From Hofstenia miamia (taxonomy: Eukaryota > Xenacoelomorpha > Acoela): 64,000 bases of DNA. Below, piece after piece: positions 47,378 through 57,404 of this stretch. Positions within the stretch are counted from its first letter, which is position 1. The number at the start of each line of letters is the position of its first letter. Both the position numbers and the translations under genes were made by a program. A model generated the notes under the pieces. That model was not told where the DNA came from. It did no database searches and saw nothing but the letters and a program-made list of their open reading frames with translations. The stretch covers positions 258,930 to 322,929 of the forward strand of contig SCFE01000107.1 in NCBI GenBank assembly GCA_004352715.1, in the 5' to 3' direction.

Positions 47378-48029
47378 CATTTAGTAGTGCTTTTCATATT
47401 TTCTTTGTAAATAAATTTATTATTTATAAATGTTCATTTTCTCTGTATGGTGAGAGTATGCATCTGTGGAAGCATGTATTTATGTTTTAAAAATTATTTT
47501 TACTTGGAAATATTTATCTATTCAAGTTTTAAAAAAGTTTTTATTTTGCAATTGACATATGTGTTGTCTGTGAAACAGGTATTTTTCTCAATATTAAAAA
47601 TGTTGTTGCATGAAAATAATTGTTAGTTACACTTTTACCGAAAAAATAAAAATAAAATATAATTCCCAAAAACGTAAATTTTTTGCATATAATATTTTAG
47701 TGGTATTTAAAAATTATTTATGTAATATGAATAGAAAAATTGTTACATTTTGAACAATAGACTTCAAACAAATGTGTTTGCCAAAAAAAACCAATATATT
47801 CCAATGACGTCAGAGATACACAGACAGCCCAATGTACACAATTACATCATAGCCATGTCCACCAAGGTCAAAAGGTCAAAAATATCCACGGGGTTGCCTT
47901 GTCTTCTTACTAATTATAATTATGCCAATGTACTACACTTAATAAGAAATTCTATTCTATTCTATTCTGTAGTTGTAAGAATAATCGAAAATACAAGTAC
48001 TAGTAGTATATGCCTGTGGCACGGAAAGA

Positions 48030-49440
48030 TTCTTTGAGGTATTTACAACTGGTCAATTAATAGCTGCTGTTCTACAGGATAAGATTGCAGACATATTTTT
48101 AAAATGGGATATTCAGTGATCATCCTTAATCTCTCAGTGCTTTGATGGTGCGTCAAATATGAGAGGTGAAATGAATGGTCTGCAAGCCAAACTGTCTGTT
48201 AGGTCTACAAAGGCTTTGTGCAATTGGTGTTAAGCACACCGTTTAAATCTAGTTATTGAGTGCATGATAGAGAGTTGCATTCCACTTAGAAATGCCATTG
48301 GAATTACCAAAGAGCTTTACATTTACTTTGGTGGCAGTGTAAGACATGAAGATTTTGTCAATGAACAGGCTCATCATAGATATAAGAAGACATTAAAGCA
48401 TACCAGTAAAACAACTAGAACTTGGAGAAGTGTAGAAGATGGCATCGTGGTCATTATAAGCAGGTATGATGAAATAATAACTGCCTTAAGCAACCTCCCA
48501 GAAAGTGCGGATGCAGAGACTGTTGTTGGTGCTAATGGACTACTTCACCAACTGAACGACTTTACTTTCATTTTATCAATTTTCATTGTTGACGATATCT
48601 TTTAGCAAACAGGACCTGTTTCTCGAATCTTTCAAGCTATTTCAATTGCGGCTAACTCAATAGAAGATTTAAATTGTAGCCTGAGTTCTTGTCGTGAGCG
48701 AACTTATTTTAATGACGTGCTTGAAAGCTTTGCTACAAAGCAACATATTGATATAACTTTCCAAAATCACCGCCACCGAAAAATATTGTATGTTGATAGG
48801 TCAGTTGGTCATGAAGTCCGATCACCTGATACCCTTTTTATGTTGATGCTTTTATCCCCGCTATAGATTTGATTCTCACTGAAATACAATGGCGCTTCTC
48901 AAATAATACCTTAGCTGTAGCAAGAAGTATGATGGCCTTTAGTTTGGGTGATGTGGAGGCATTCTGTCTCCAGTACAATTTTGATGCTGATAAAGTCATT
49001 AGAGAATTAAATTATTTCAAAACCATTTACTCCGTAAATCACAAGTTGGTTGACATGACTGATGTTATACCCTCCATTCTATCAATAGAACAACATGTTG
49101 AAGGCAGTGAAGACAGCAATGACGCTGATGAAGACAACTGGTCAAGAAACCTTTGGTTAAAACTTACATTTTTATAACCATATCGTTTGAAACTTTGAAC
49201 ACTGCATATAAGTATCTGGTTGTAATTGCTATTGCCAGTGCAACAGCAGAGCACATAATGTCAAAGGTCAAACTTGTAAAAACTCGGTTACGCTCAACCA
49301 TTACTGATGACTTTTTTCAGCTTTGCTCATACTTTCATGGAGAAAGATATCATTGACTCTATTCACACGGATGATATCATTAATTCATTTGCTCAAGAGT
49401 CGGCTGTCTTAAAGAAACACCTTGTTGTAAAGTGAAATAT
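48030..49440 (+). pseudogene. hAT superfamily transposase (DUF4371/ZMYM1-like), decayed
   Basis: The + strand reads EVFTTGQLIAAVLQDKIADI, CFDGASNMRGEMNGLQAKLS (the 'C.DGASNM.G...G...' motif with catalytic Asp), AHRLNLVIE ('C.AH.LNL'), then a 113-residue open block with VNEQAHHRYKKTLKHTSKTT and TWRSVEDGIVVIIS, RHRKILYVDRSVGHEV, and finally the C-terminal hAT domain as LNTAYKYLVVIAIASATAEH, VKTRLRSTITDDFF and DDIINSFAQESAVLKK. At least five stops or frame changes. Known: such proteins are BED/hAT transposases lacking the classic short form. No terminal repeats were found, though sequence 5' of it at 47.9 kb is repeat arm. Confidence 0.87.
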
Positions 49441-49559
49441 TTGATGCATTTGTAATTTTAGTGAAACATTAATAACATCAGTGAAGCATCTTCTTATTAT
49501 TTTTTCTTTCTACTCAAGTATCTCCTGCCAATAGTTGCTATTTTTGAGTTGCTACTTTG

Positions 49560-51057
49560 AGCTATTTTTCCCTTGCTATGCAACATACGTCAGGCTACGC
49601 AATCATGTCTGCTGTATAACTATTTTTCAAGATTTTGCGGTTCATTTAGAGATCGAGTGAGGGGGTCAAATCTCCCATGGCAACAAATTTGTGCCTTCAG
49701 CCTTTATCATATCAAGTGCTACAACCGTTTTGTCACAAAAACCTTAACTGCCAAATTCACATTCTGTTTCTCTAGATTCGATGGAAAAACAGCTTATGTG
49801 ACAATGATGTACAATGCAGAATGCTTTCTTTCACTGCTTTGTATAATTTTATAATATGAAAATAGGCATTTGAACCACAATAAGTGAGTGTTTTCGTTTT
49901 CTCATAAATCCAATTGTTTCGAGTGCATTTGAGCAAATGAGGCAAATCGGTAAGTAAAAGCATTGGTCGAACTTTGCAGAATAGATTTGGAGTTTTTCAT
50001 TGTAACCCTCAAAATATGAGAAAAAAAATTTGTTATTGTCAACTACACATCCCAATATATCGATACTGCTGTGATTCAATCTTGCAACGAGCAACATGTA
50101 CTGTTCAAATATGAACTTTCTACTTATTGAATTGATAGGTAGAATACGAGCTAAAAACGAAGGACCACCTCTAAGACATTTAACCATATAAACCAACATT
50201 GTACAGGCTGGAATATCGTTGTTTCTGTTAACAGCGCTTCCAAATAAGTGACCACCTTGCAATCTAATGCTTCTTTAATATATATTTAATCAATTATTAT
50301 GATACAATTGCACTGGTGTGCTGGCAAATGTTTAAATACATTTTCTATCAATGTTCCAAAACCTTCATCACGAGCCACAATTTTTCTGGTACACTTTCTA
50401 AGAGTTCTTTGGCTAGGAAACCTGAACATACGATATAAATGAGAATAAAAAGCCCGAGAAATCGAATAGAACTTAAAAGCCATGATACAAAGATTAGGTG
50501 AATAACATTTCTGGTGCTTGTTGACACGTGTGCAAACCTAAATATCTCATCTAATAATAAAGCATTGCATTACTTTTATCTTCTGAGACACCATTAAGGA
50601 AAGAAATAATATTTAATAATTTGCCCTATCTATCAATGGGTTGTCCAAATAAGCTAGGAAGGTGAATATATGTATATACATTCCACTTAACTTGAATAGG
50701 ATTACCTTCAACAGTAAATATGACAAGCTTATCATCAGAAATATCCTTAAATATCGGACAACTGACATTATCGTCGAAGTGGCTAAGCAAATTCTGAAAG
50801 TTTTGATTGCATCATAGGAAGTGAAAACATCCATATTTAATCTGCCAGTTGCTTCTTGGCACTCCTCTAAAAAACATTTGGAGGTTGATCACGGTGTAGA
50901 AAGGGTTTGTCTTTGACAACTCATGGGAACATTTAATACTGAAGGAGGATCATCAGGCCTGGAACGAACTTTCTTTGAAATTGTTCTAAAACCATCCGGC
51001 CAATGACTTTTGCAGACAACTATTGAATCGGAAACAACTTTTACAAAAACACGTGGG
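49560..51057 (-). pseudogene. P-element-like (THAP9-type) transposase, N-terminal and catalytic part, copy C
   Basis: On the minus strand from 51,057: second half of a THAP zinc finger (VVCKSHWPDGF giving C-x2-H, then RPDDPPSVF, the AVPTIF-box equivalent); linker; FRFPSQRTLRKCTRKI ('LP...TLR.W'); DEGFGTLIENVF; MLVYMVKCLRGGPSFLA ('.FMV.GL'); DLPHLLKCTRNNWIYEKTKT ('D.PHLLK..RN.W', in the insertion/catalytic region); and EKQNVNLAVKVF before ~49,600. The first finger half is at 51,819-51,890, beyond a MITE. Frames shift several times. It complements copies A and B, which hold only the C-terminal half. Confidence 0.87.
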
Positions 51058-51065
51058 ATCACATC

Positions 51066-51810
51066 CAGGGATTTTCAAAGGTTAATCGCGATTAATCGAT
51101 AACTAAAATGTTAAATCGGTCAATTAACCGATTATTGGGATGTTTGCCGATCGATTAACTTGTTAATCGGCGATTATTAGACTAATTAAAAAATTGTTTG
51201 TTAAGATTCAAGAAAAGCTGAGTTTCAAGGTTACTTGGAAGTAATTTTTGCCGCAAGGTTTTAGCCCAGCAGTAATCCAATCAACCCAAGCATAAACCCA
51301 ATCAACTTTGGGGGAAGAGGAAAACGCTATTTTGGTCTGGGCTCCATCAAAATCATTTTTCTAGTCGGGATGGAATGTGATTGAATGTGTTTGTCCAAGC
51401 AGCTCCTTTTTGTCGGATAATTAATTTGCCACAATTCTCTCAATTAATTAGGCCATTACATTTCCAAGTTGATAATGAATTGTTTTCAGAGTACTTTGTA
51501 AAATAACAAACAGATTGACTTATTATCCGCCATTATGTGAACTGAAACGAGTTACAAGCTTACAATATAATGACGCCTACCAATGCTGCTCAGAGGATTA
51601 ATAAGTAAACAATACTGTCGCTTATTGGATACAATTGTAAACAAATAAGAACGCTTCATTTTGAGGCTGATGAGACTAGGCAGGTGCCTTGACAAATAAC
51701 CGACGATTAATCGTTATGACTCGGTTAATTAACCGATTAGTTTTGGCCCATGCGATCGATTAATCGATCACCGATTAATCGATTAGTAGGTTAATCTTTG
51801 ACCTTCCCTG
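51066..51810. mobile_element. hAT-type MITE, TTAATCG-rich, 745 bp, inserted in THAP domain
   Basis: Ends CAGGGATTTTCAAAGGTTAA and, read inward from the right, CAGGGAAGGTCAAAGATTAA. Flanks atcacatc (51,058-51,065) and atcttatc (51,811-51,818) match at six of eight bases. Both subterminal regions repeat GATTAATCG/TTAACCGA words. No coding. Removing it with one flank copy restores a continuous THAP zinc-finger frame on the minus strand. An exact second copy lies at 52,894-53,638 inside the duplicated block. Confidence 0.9.
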
Positions 51811-51818
51811 ATCTTATC

Positions 51819-51905
51819 TATACACCGGCGTCGCTCTTCAGGATTTGTAGGAAATCGATAAAACGTACAATTCTGAGAACAATAGCCGTGGTCCCAGTCC
51901 CATGA
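51819..51905 (-). pseudogene. THAP zinc finger, first half, of P-like copy C
   Basis: The minus strand reads GYCSQNCTFYRFPTNPEERR, the THAP start 'C.(2-4)C......(F/H)RFP.(N/D)PE.R' with the first two zinc-binding Cys. It continues as CIDKI to the MITE edge at 51,818, and the frame matches PRVFVKVV on the far side of the MITE. Known: THAP C2CH fingers are the DNA-binding domain of P-type transposases. Confidence 0.85.
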
Positions 51906-52181
51906 AGGATTCTAGTCACATAGTCCCTTTTATGAAAATATTCTCAAATCGGTGGTCGCAGATTCAGTAAAATTTCGTCTCAGTCCCATTGATTCCCAGG
52001 TCCCAGTCCCATAGGATATTCCCGCAGACCCCTAGAACTTGGGCTAGGTCTTGAGCCTTGTGATTTTGTAACTTAGAGACTAATTTTATATTGAGTTGTC
52101 ATGCTTGATAAACTGCAGTCTTGAAGAGATTTAATTTCTAATGTTATAACCAGATATTTTTCTCTATAGCTTTAGTATCTA

Positions 52182-52522
52182 CAGTGGTGAAATCGTGCTG
52201 TGCTTTATTTCGTGCAGTCCCATGTGCGTGCCAATTTTTACAGAAATTTCGTGCCCGTGCAGTGCTCGTGCCCAAATTAAAATACGAATAAAATTTATTG
52301 GTTATTTTGATTTTCTAAATCTATTAATTTGCATATTAAAGTAATCGAAAATTTCGTTTCTTGAACAATTTGTTAATCTATTGAAACAATTTGTCTCCAA
52401 AGAGCGTTTTATTCATACAGGTTTAATCTTATATGTCTTTTTTACATTCAACAAAAAATTTGTAGATCCGCCGTGCCGTGCCGTGCTTGTGGTTGAAATT
52501 TTGTGCCGTGCCGTGCTTCGCC
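52182..52522. mobile_element. GCACG-rich hAT-type element, truncated by N
   Basis: Reverse-orientation copy of the 400 bp element, with AGTATCTA flank at 52,174-52,181. It breaks off at the single N, 341 bases in, where the duplicated block restarts. Confidence 0.9.
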
Positions 52523-52523
52523 N

Positions 52524-54350
52524 ATAGGATTACCTTCAACAGTAAATATGACAAGCTTATCATCAGAAATATCCTTAAATATCGGACAACTGACATTATC
52601 GTCGAAGTGGCTAAGCAAATTCTGAAAGTTTTGATTGCATCATAGGAAGTGAAAACATCCATATTTAATCTGCCAGTTGCTTCTTGGCACTCCTCTAAAA
52701 AACATTTGGAGGTTGATCACGGTGTAGAAAGGGTTTGTCTTTGACAACTCATGGGAACATTTAATACTGAAGGAGGATCATCAGGCCTGGAACGAACTTT
52801 CTTTGAAATTGTTCTAAAACCATCCGGCCAATGACTTTTGCAGACAACTATTGAATCGGAAACAACTTTTACAAAAACACGTGGGATCACATCCAGGGAT
52901 TTTCAAAGGTTAATCGCGATTAATCGATAACTAAAATGTTAAATCGGTCAATTAACCGATTATTGGGATGTTTGCCGATCGATTAACTTGTTAATCGGCG
53001 ATTATTAGACTAATTAAAAAATTGTTTGTTAAGATTCAAGAAAAGCTGAGTTTCAAGGTTACTTGGAAGTAATTTTTGCCGCAAGGTTTTAGCCCAGCAG
53101 TAATCCAATCAACCCAAGCATAAACCCAATCAACTTTGGGGGAAGAGGAAAACGCTATTTTGGTCTGGGCTCCATCAAAATCATTTTTCTAGTCGGGATG
53201 GAATGTGATTGAATGTGTTTGTCCAAGCAGCTCCTTTTTGTCGGATAATTAATTTGCCACAATTCTCTCAATTAATTAGGCCATTACATTTCCAAGTTGA
53301 TAATGAATTGTTTTCAGAGTACTTTGTAAAATAACAAACAGATTGACTTATTATCCGCCATTATGTGAACTGAAACGAGTTACAAGCTTACAATATAATG
53401 ACGCCTACCAATGCTGCTCAGAGGATTAATAAGTAAACAATACTGTCGCTTATTGGATACAATTGTAAACAAATAAGAACGCTTCATTTTGAGGCTGATG
53501 AGACTAGGCAGGTGCCTTGACAAATAACCGACGATTAATCGTTATGACTCGGTTAATTAACCGATTAGTTTTGGCCCATGCGATCGATTAATCGATCACC
53601 GATTAATCGATTAGTAGGTTAATCTTTGACCTTCCCTGATCTTATCTATACACCGGCGTCGCTCTTCAGGATTTGTAGGAAATCGATAAAACGTACAATT
53701 CTGAGAACAATAGCCGTGGTCCCAGTCCCATGAAGGATTCTAGTCACATAGTCCCTTTTATGAAAATATTCTCAAATCGGTGGTCGCAGATTCAGTAAAA
53801 TTTCGTCTCAGTCCCATTGATTCCCAGGTCCCAGTCCCATAGGATATTCCCGCAGACCCCTAGAACTTGGGCTAGGTCTTGAGCCTTGTGATTTTGTAAC
53901 TTAGAGACTAATTTTATATTGAGTTGTCATGCTTGATAAACTGCAGTCTTGAAGAGATTTAATTTCTAATGTTATAACCAGATATTTTTCTCTATAGCTT
54001 TAGTATCTACAGTGGTGAAATCGTGCTGTGCTTTATTTCGTGCAGTCCCATGTGCGTGCCAATTTTTACAGAAATTTCGTGCCCGTGCAGTGCTCGTGCC
54101 CAAATTAAAATACGAATAAAATTTATTGGTTATTTTGATTTTCTAAATCTATTAATTTGCATATTAAAGTAATCGAAAATTTCGTTTCTTGAACAATTTG
54201 TTAATCTATTGAAACAATTTGTCTCCAAAGAGCGTTTTATTCATACAGGTTTAATCTTATATGTCTTTTTTACATTCAACAAAAAATTTGTAGATCCGCC
54301 GTGCCGTGCCGTGCTTGTGGTTGAAATTTTGTGCCGTGCCGTGCTTCGCC
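52524..54350. repeat. 1,827 bp block, second identical copy
   Basis: Exact repeat of 50,696-52,522. It includes P-like transposase sequence (minus strand to ~52,885), the MITE (52,894-53,638), the first THAP half (53,647-53,733) and most of a GCACG element. It begins in mid-frame directly after one N. Confidence 0.93.
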
Positions 54351-54409
54351 TTACTGCGTCTTTTTGTGCCGTGCTCGTGCCGAAAAATCAAGGCACGGTT
54401 ACAACACTG
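54010..54409. mobile_element. GCACG-rich hAT-type element, complete copy
   Basis: 400 bases with flanks AGTATCTA on both sides (54,002-54,009 and 54,410-54,417), the reverse complement of the TAGATACT duplication at 31.1 kb. It is the same insertion seen in the partner contig, not an independent one. Confidence 0.92.
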
Positions 54410-54617
54410 AGTATCTACAAGCATGTAAATTATGGAGCATTTAGGCTTATTTAATAAAATTCATTTTAAAATTGCACTAATCAATAGCAGCAATCATTTT
54501 TAATCTATTTTAGATTAATAGGGATCAATTATATACTAAACATATTAATGGCAGTTTCATAATGTACAAATTTCAAAGAAAAGTGGTATCACATGTAGCA
54601 GTCATTATACTTCCAAT

Positions 54618-54768
54618 AATGAGCGAATGTCACGTCTAAACACCCAAAACACGCGACATTCTCTACTTGAGTGGTTGAATGTCGCGTGTTTTGGGTGTTT
54701 AGACGTGACATTCGCTCGTTGAAAACACAAGACATCCATGTCTCATGTCACGTGTAAACGGGGTATAA
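54618..54768. mobile_element. Foldback MITE, truncated copy
   Basis: Same hairpin as 29,889-30,088 but with the outer ~45 bases of one arm missing and several substitutions in the remaining outer arm (for example gttgaaaac for attaaaaac). The intact side ends ...GGGGTA followed by TAA. Confidence 0.8.
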
Positions 54769-55660
54769 GTCACAGCGACAATTTGGGAGCCACTGTTAGC
54801 TGTGACTGATTCGATCATGGCTTTCAGACAGTTAACAGCCCAAATCGTGGAATGTATTAAGTTATGGTTACATATAGGAAAGATAAGACCCTCGTTCGTT
54901 TTCCACATGCACCAATAACATTAATACACTGTGATGATATTATACTGCTCCTTAACGTGAATGCACAGCAATTATGTGCTATTTAATAGTGAGCTGAGAG
55001 ATAAGAACTACTTGAGACTGTTATATTTGTATTGAGATAGAAATTAAATAATGAGACAAATAGGATAGCCCTACACACTCAAACCACGAACTACCTTCCC
55101 CTCAGGTAGCACTTTGGCTGGAAGCCATATGAATTGGTCATCCTGGATGTTTTCTCTCTAAACAGTTACAATGGATGAATTACTGATGTTTGTTAGATCT
55201 ACTATTGTTATTTCGTTAGAATCGTGGCTGCTCTATTAAGGCCCTTTTGTAACCTTCGCAGGGTCAAAAAGTTCCTTGGGAATGCCGCTATAGTCCCTAG
55301 CCACCGATTCTACATTATGTACAAATAATATAAATGAATGAAAATAGGAATTTCTTAAATGTGGAAAAACCGAAATAGGACATTTAAATAAACTTCAAGG
55401 AGAAATTGGAATAGTGAGATTTAGGGTTTGTGACTGACGCTCAATATTCAAATATAAGAAAAGATTAATAAAATTTTGAAATTAAAAATTATGGCCTTCA
55501 TTCCTATAAATGAGGACAAATAGGTTGAATTGATCTACCAATTGCCTTATTTTCACAAAGGTCGTCTAAAAAAGATGCAATGTTGCCCCTTTGCAACGAA
55601 TCTAAAACAGACACAATGTAAGAGGATTTTGGGAGACTTTTTCCAATCAAATTTGAAATT
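54769..55660. other. Non-coding interval, fills the gap of the partner contig
   Basis: A 69-residue minus-strand frame (54,699-54,908) is partly MITE. IWAVNCLKAMIESVTANSGS is unassigned. No gene supported. Confidence 0.45.
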
Positions 55661-55960
55661 CGGGAGTCACGTCGATGAACTTTGACACAAAGACAGTTTA
55701 TCTTTTCAATCTTAAAAATACTGGTTTTTCAGGTCATGACATAAATCATGTTTTTAAAGCTTTGTTTTTATCAAAGATAAAATATGGTGTAATTGTTTAT
55801 GGAGCTGACTTCAGCTGTATCAAAAGAATCCAGCGATCTTTAGACAGATGTTATAGATACAAGTGGTGTGCTAATCGACACCACTATTTTGATAGAAGAA
55901 GATGAAAAATATTACAAATTTGTCACTTCCGACCCGATTCATCCAATAAATTTGCTCTGA
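55610..55960 (+). pseudogene. Non-LTR retrotransposon C-terminal fragment (second copy)
   Basis: Preceded in frame by KFEIRESRR, then the same 76-residue block as at 28,506-28,736 (LFLSKIKYGVIVYGAD, RSLDRCYRYKW). It continues in another frame as CHFRPDSSNKFALTLINAVI. It is the post-RT region of a CR1-like pol, truncated at both ends. As the partner of the copy at 28.5 kb it should be counted once. Confidence 0.72.
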
Positions 55961-56234
55961 CTCTTATCAATGCAGTAATTATTGGTAAATTAAAAATAAC
56001 TAAGAATAATCCAAACTGCTAATAATTCAAAGATAATAATAGATAGTTCAAATTTGTATGAACAAAATGAAATACTTTAAAATACAGCATTAAAAACAAA
56101 ATTAGTGAAGCAAATTCAGTAGTATAATCAAACTCTGAAAATACATGTACCGATAACACACAGTTGCTTTACTTATAAAATTGTTAATATATGGCTCTTG
56201 AAAAACGAAAATACAAATATTTCGAAAGCTTGTT

Positions 56235-56400
56235 TATGTTATTAGGTGAGATAAACATTGGGCGAGAAGTTCATTATGGCAAAAAAAGGTGTTGGACCAA
56301 AAGTTCATTGGGCGAAAAGTATAACTGGGCAAACGCGCAATGGGCGAATTATTACATTGCGTGAAAAAAATTTTGGGTGAGCAATGCATGCTCATTTGTA
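56235..56400. repeat. TTGGGCGAAAAGT-type iterations (second copy)
   Basis: Inverted partner of 28,020-28,185. + strand words include cattgggcgagaagttc, cattgggcgaaaagtata and caatgggcgaattatta, with a spacing of about 17 bases. Confidence 0.6.
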
Positions 56401-56749
56401 TCAACGAATATCTTAAAGCTTATCTCTTCTTAAAGTATCTTGGATATTACACAGCTCAATTACACTGTCAATAACCCACTGGAACCACGTTATTCATTCA
56501 GAACTTTTGTACGTTCCATAATCCATAGAACAAATATAGCAGTTACTTTTATTCGAATCAATGTTTTGTGTGACTGCTTGCCTAATCTTAAACGGTTGGC
56601 CTAAGTTAGCCTGGTCTGCGGTATGTATTCAATATATGTTTTCAGTGGCCTACCATTCCGTTCAAAATGCATGATATAAAGGATAATCCCAAAAACTAAT
56701 GTTGGACATCACTAAACTGTAGTATCGAAAACTTCTTACTCTTCTGGTA

Positions 56750-57400
56750 AGTTTCCGTTTAGATTCTGCTAGATAGACGTACTTAGGCTTCACAAAAGTC
56801 TTCTCTTAATCTATTGTAGTAATTCATACATTTCTTGAGGGGAAGTTGCATTGGGTAAATTTAGGTGATTATTGTTAATGCTTTCAAAAATTCTTGTATC
56901 AATTTATATTCACCAAGACATTCTATGGAAATTCCCAGCTGTCAATATTTATTTCGGAAAAACTTCTGCTTTGTCAGTTATTAAGTAATTGTTGCGCTAG
57001 TTGTTCAATTTTTCTATATACGTTAAGACCAGCTCTTTCAGGAGCAGTTGCCTTATTATTACGTTTTGTGAAGCCGCTTTGGATGGTCTAGCTATGCGGC
57101 GTACCTTAAGAAATTGAAATAACTTATATATTGTAGGCGTAAAAAAGCAATGTCTCCAAAATATCTGCTTTTCTGGACTTTGTGTTATTTTTCAATACAA
57201 CAACAAATTAGATTTATATGAGATTATACAATTTTATGCAAATTTTTCAATTTAAATTGTCTTTGTAAAAATTTGTTCATATTAATTATTTACTATGCTT
57301 AAATCCATGGATAAATATGTATGTATTAATAATAGTAATAAAATGCATTTATGCTGTCAAGGACAAATCACAAATGGGCTACGATCATTCAAACTGATTT
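56750..57400. other. Unannotated interval
   Basis: The 65-residue frame at 56,894 is unassigned. No repeat structure seen. Confidence 0.45.
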
Positions 57401-57404
57401 ATAT

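Larger units (their letters stand above)
44183..47947. repeat. Composite inverted-repeat structure, about 3.7 kb
   Basis: Left arm 44,225-44,548 is matched in reverse complement by two separated right-hand blocks, 45,638-45,790 (inner half) and 47,743-47,912 (outer half). Shared wording includes tagtaagaagacaaggcaac and gacgtcattggaatatattg. Weak homology (attaagtgtag) extends outward on both sides. About 1.95 kb splits the right arm. No coding sequence is seen. It could be a MITE-like element with an expanded right arm, or two opposed 3' tails of a retroelement. Confidence 0.75.
50696..52522. repeat. 1,827 bp block, first of two identical copies
   Basis: Recurs without any difference that I could find at 52,524-54,350 (offset 1,828). 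The blocks are joined by one N at 52,523. See findings: artefactual duplication is likely. Confidence 0.93.
53746..56749. repeat. Inverted partner of contig 27,662-31,762
   Basis: The continuous version of the duplicated locus. It lacks 851 bases present at 30,040-30,890 and supplies 407 bases (54,769-55,175) missing in the gap there. Confidence 0.9.

Noticed and set aside
54209-54454. 81-residue frame found twice (also 31,054-31,299)
   Set aside because: It is translation of the GCACG-rich non-coding hAT element, duplicated because the locus is present twice.
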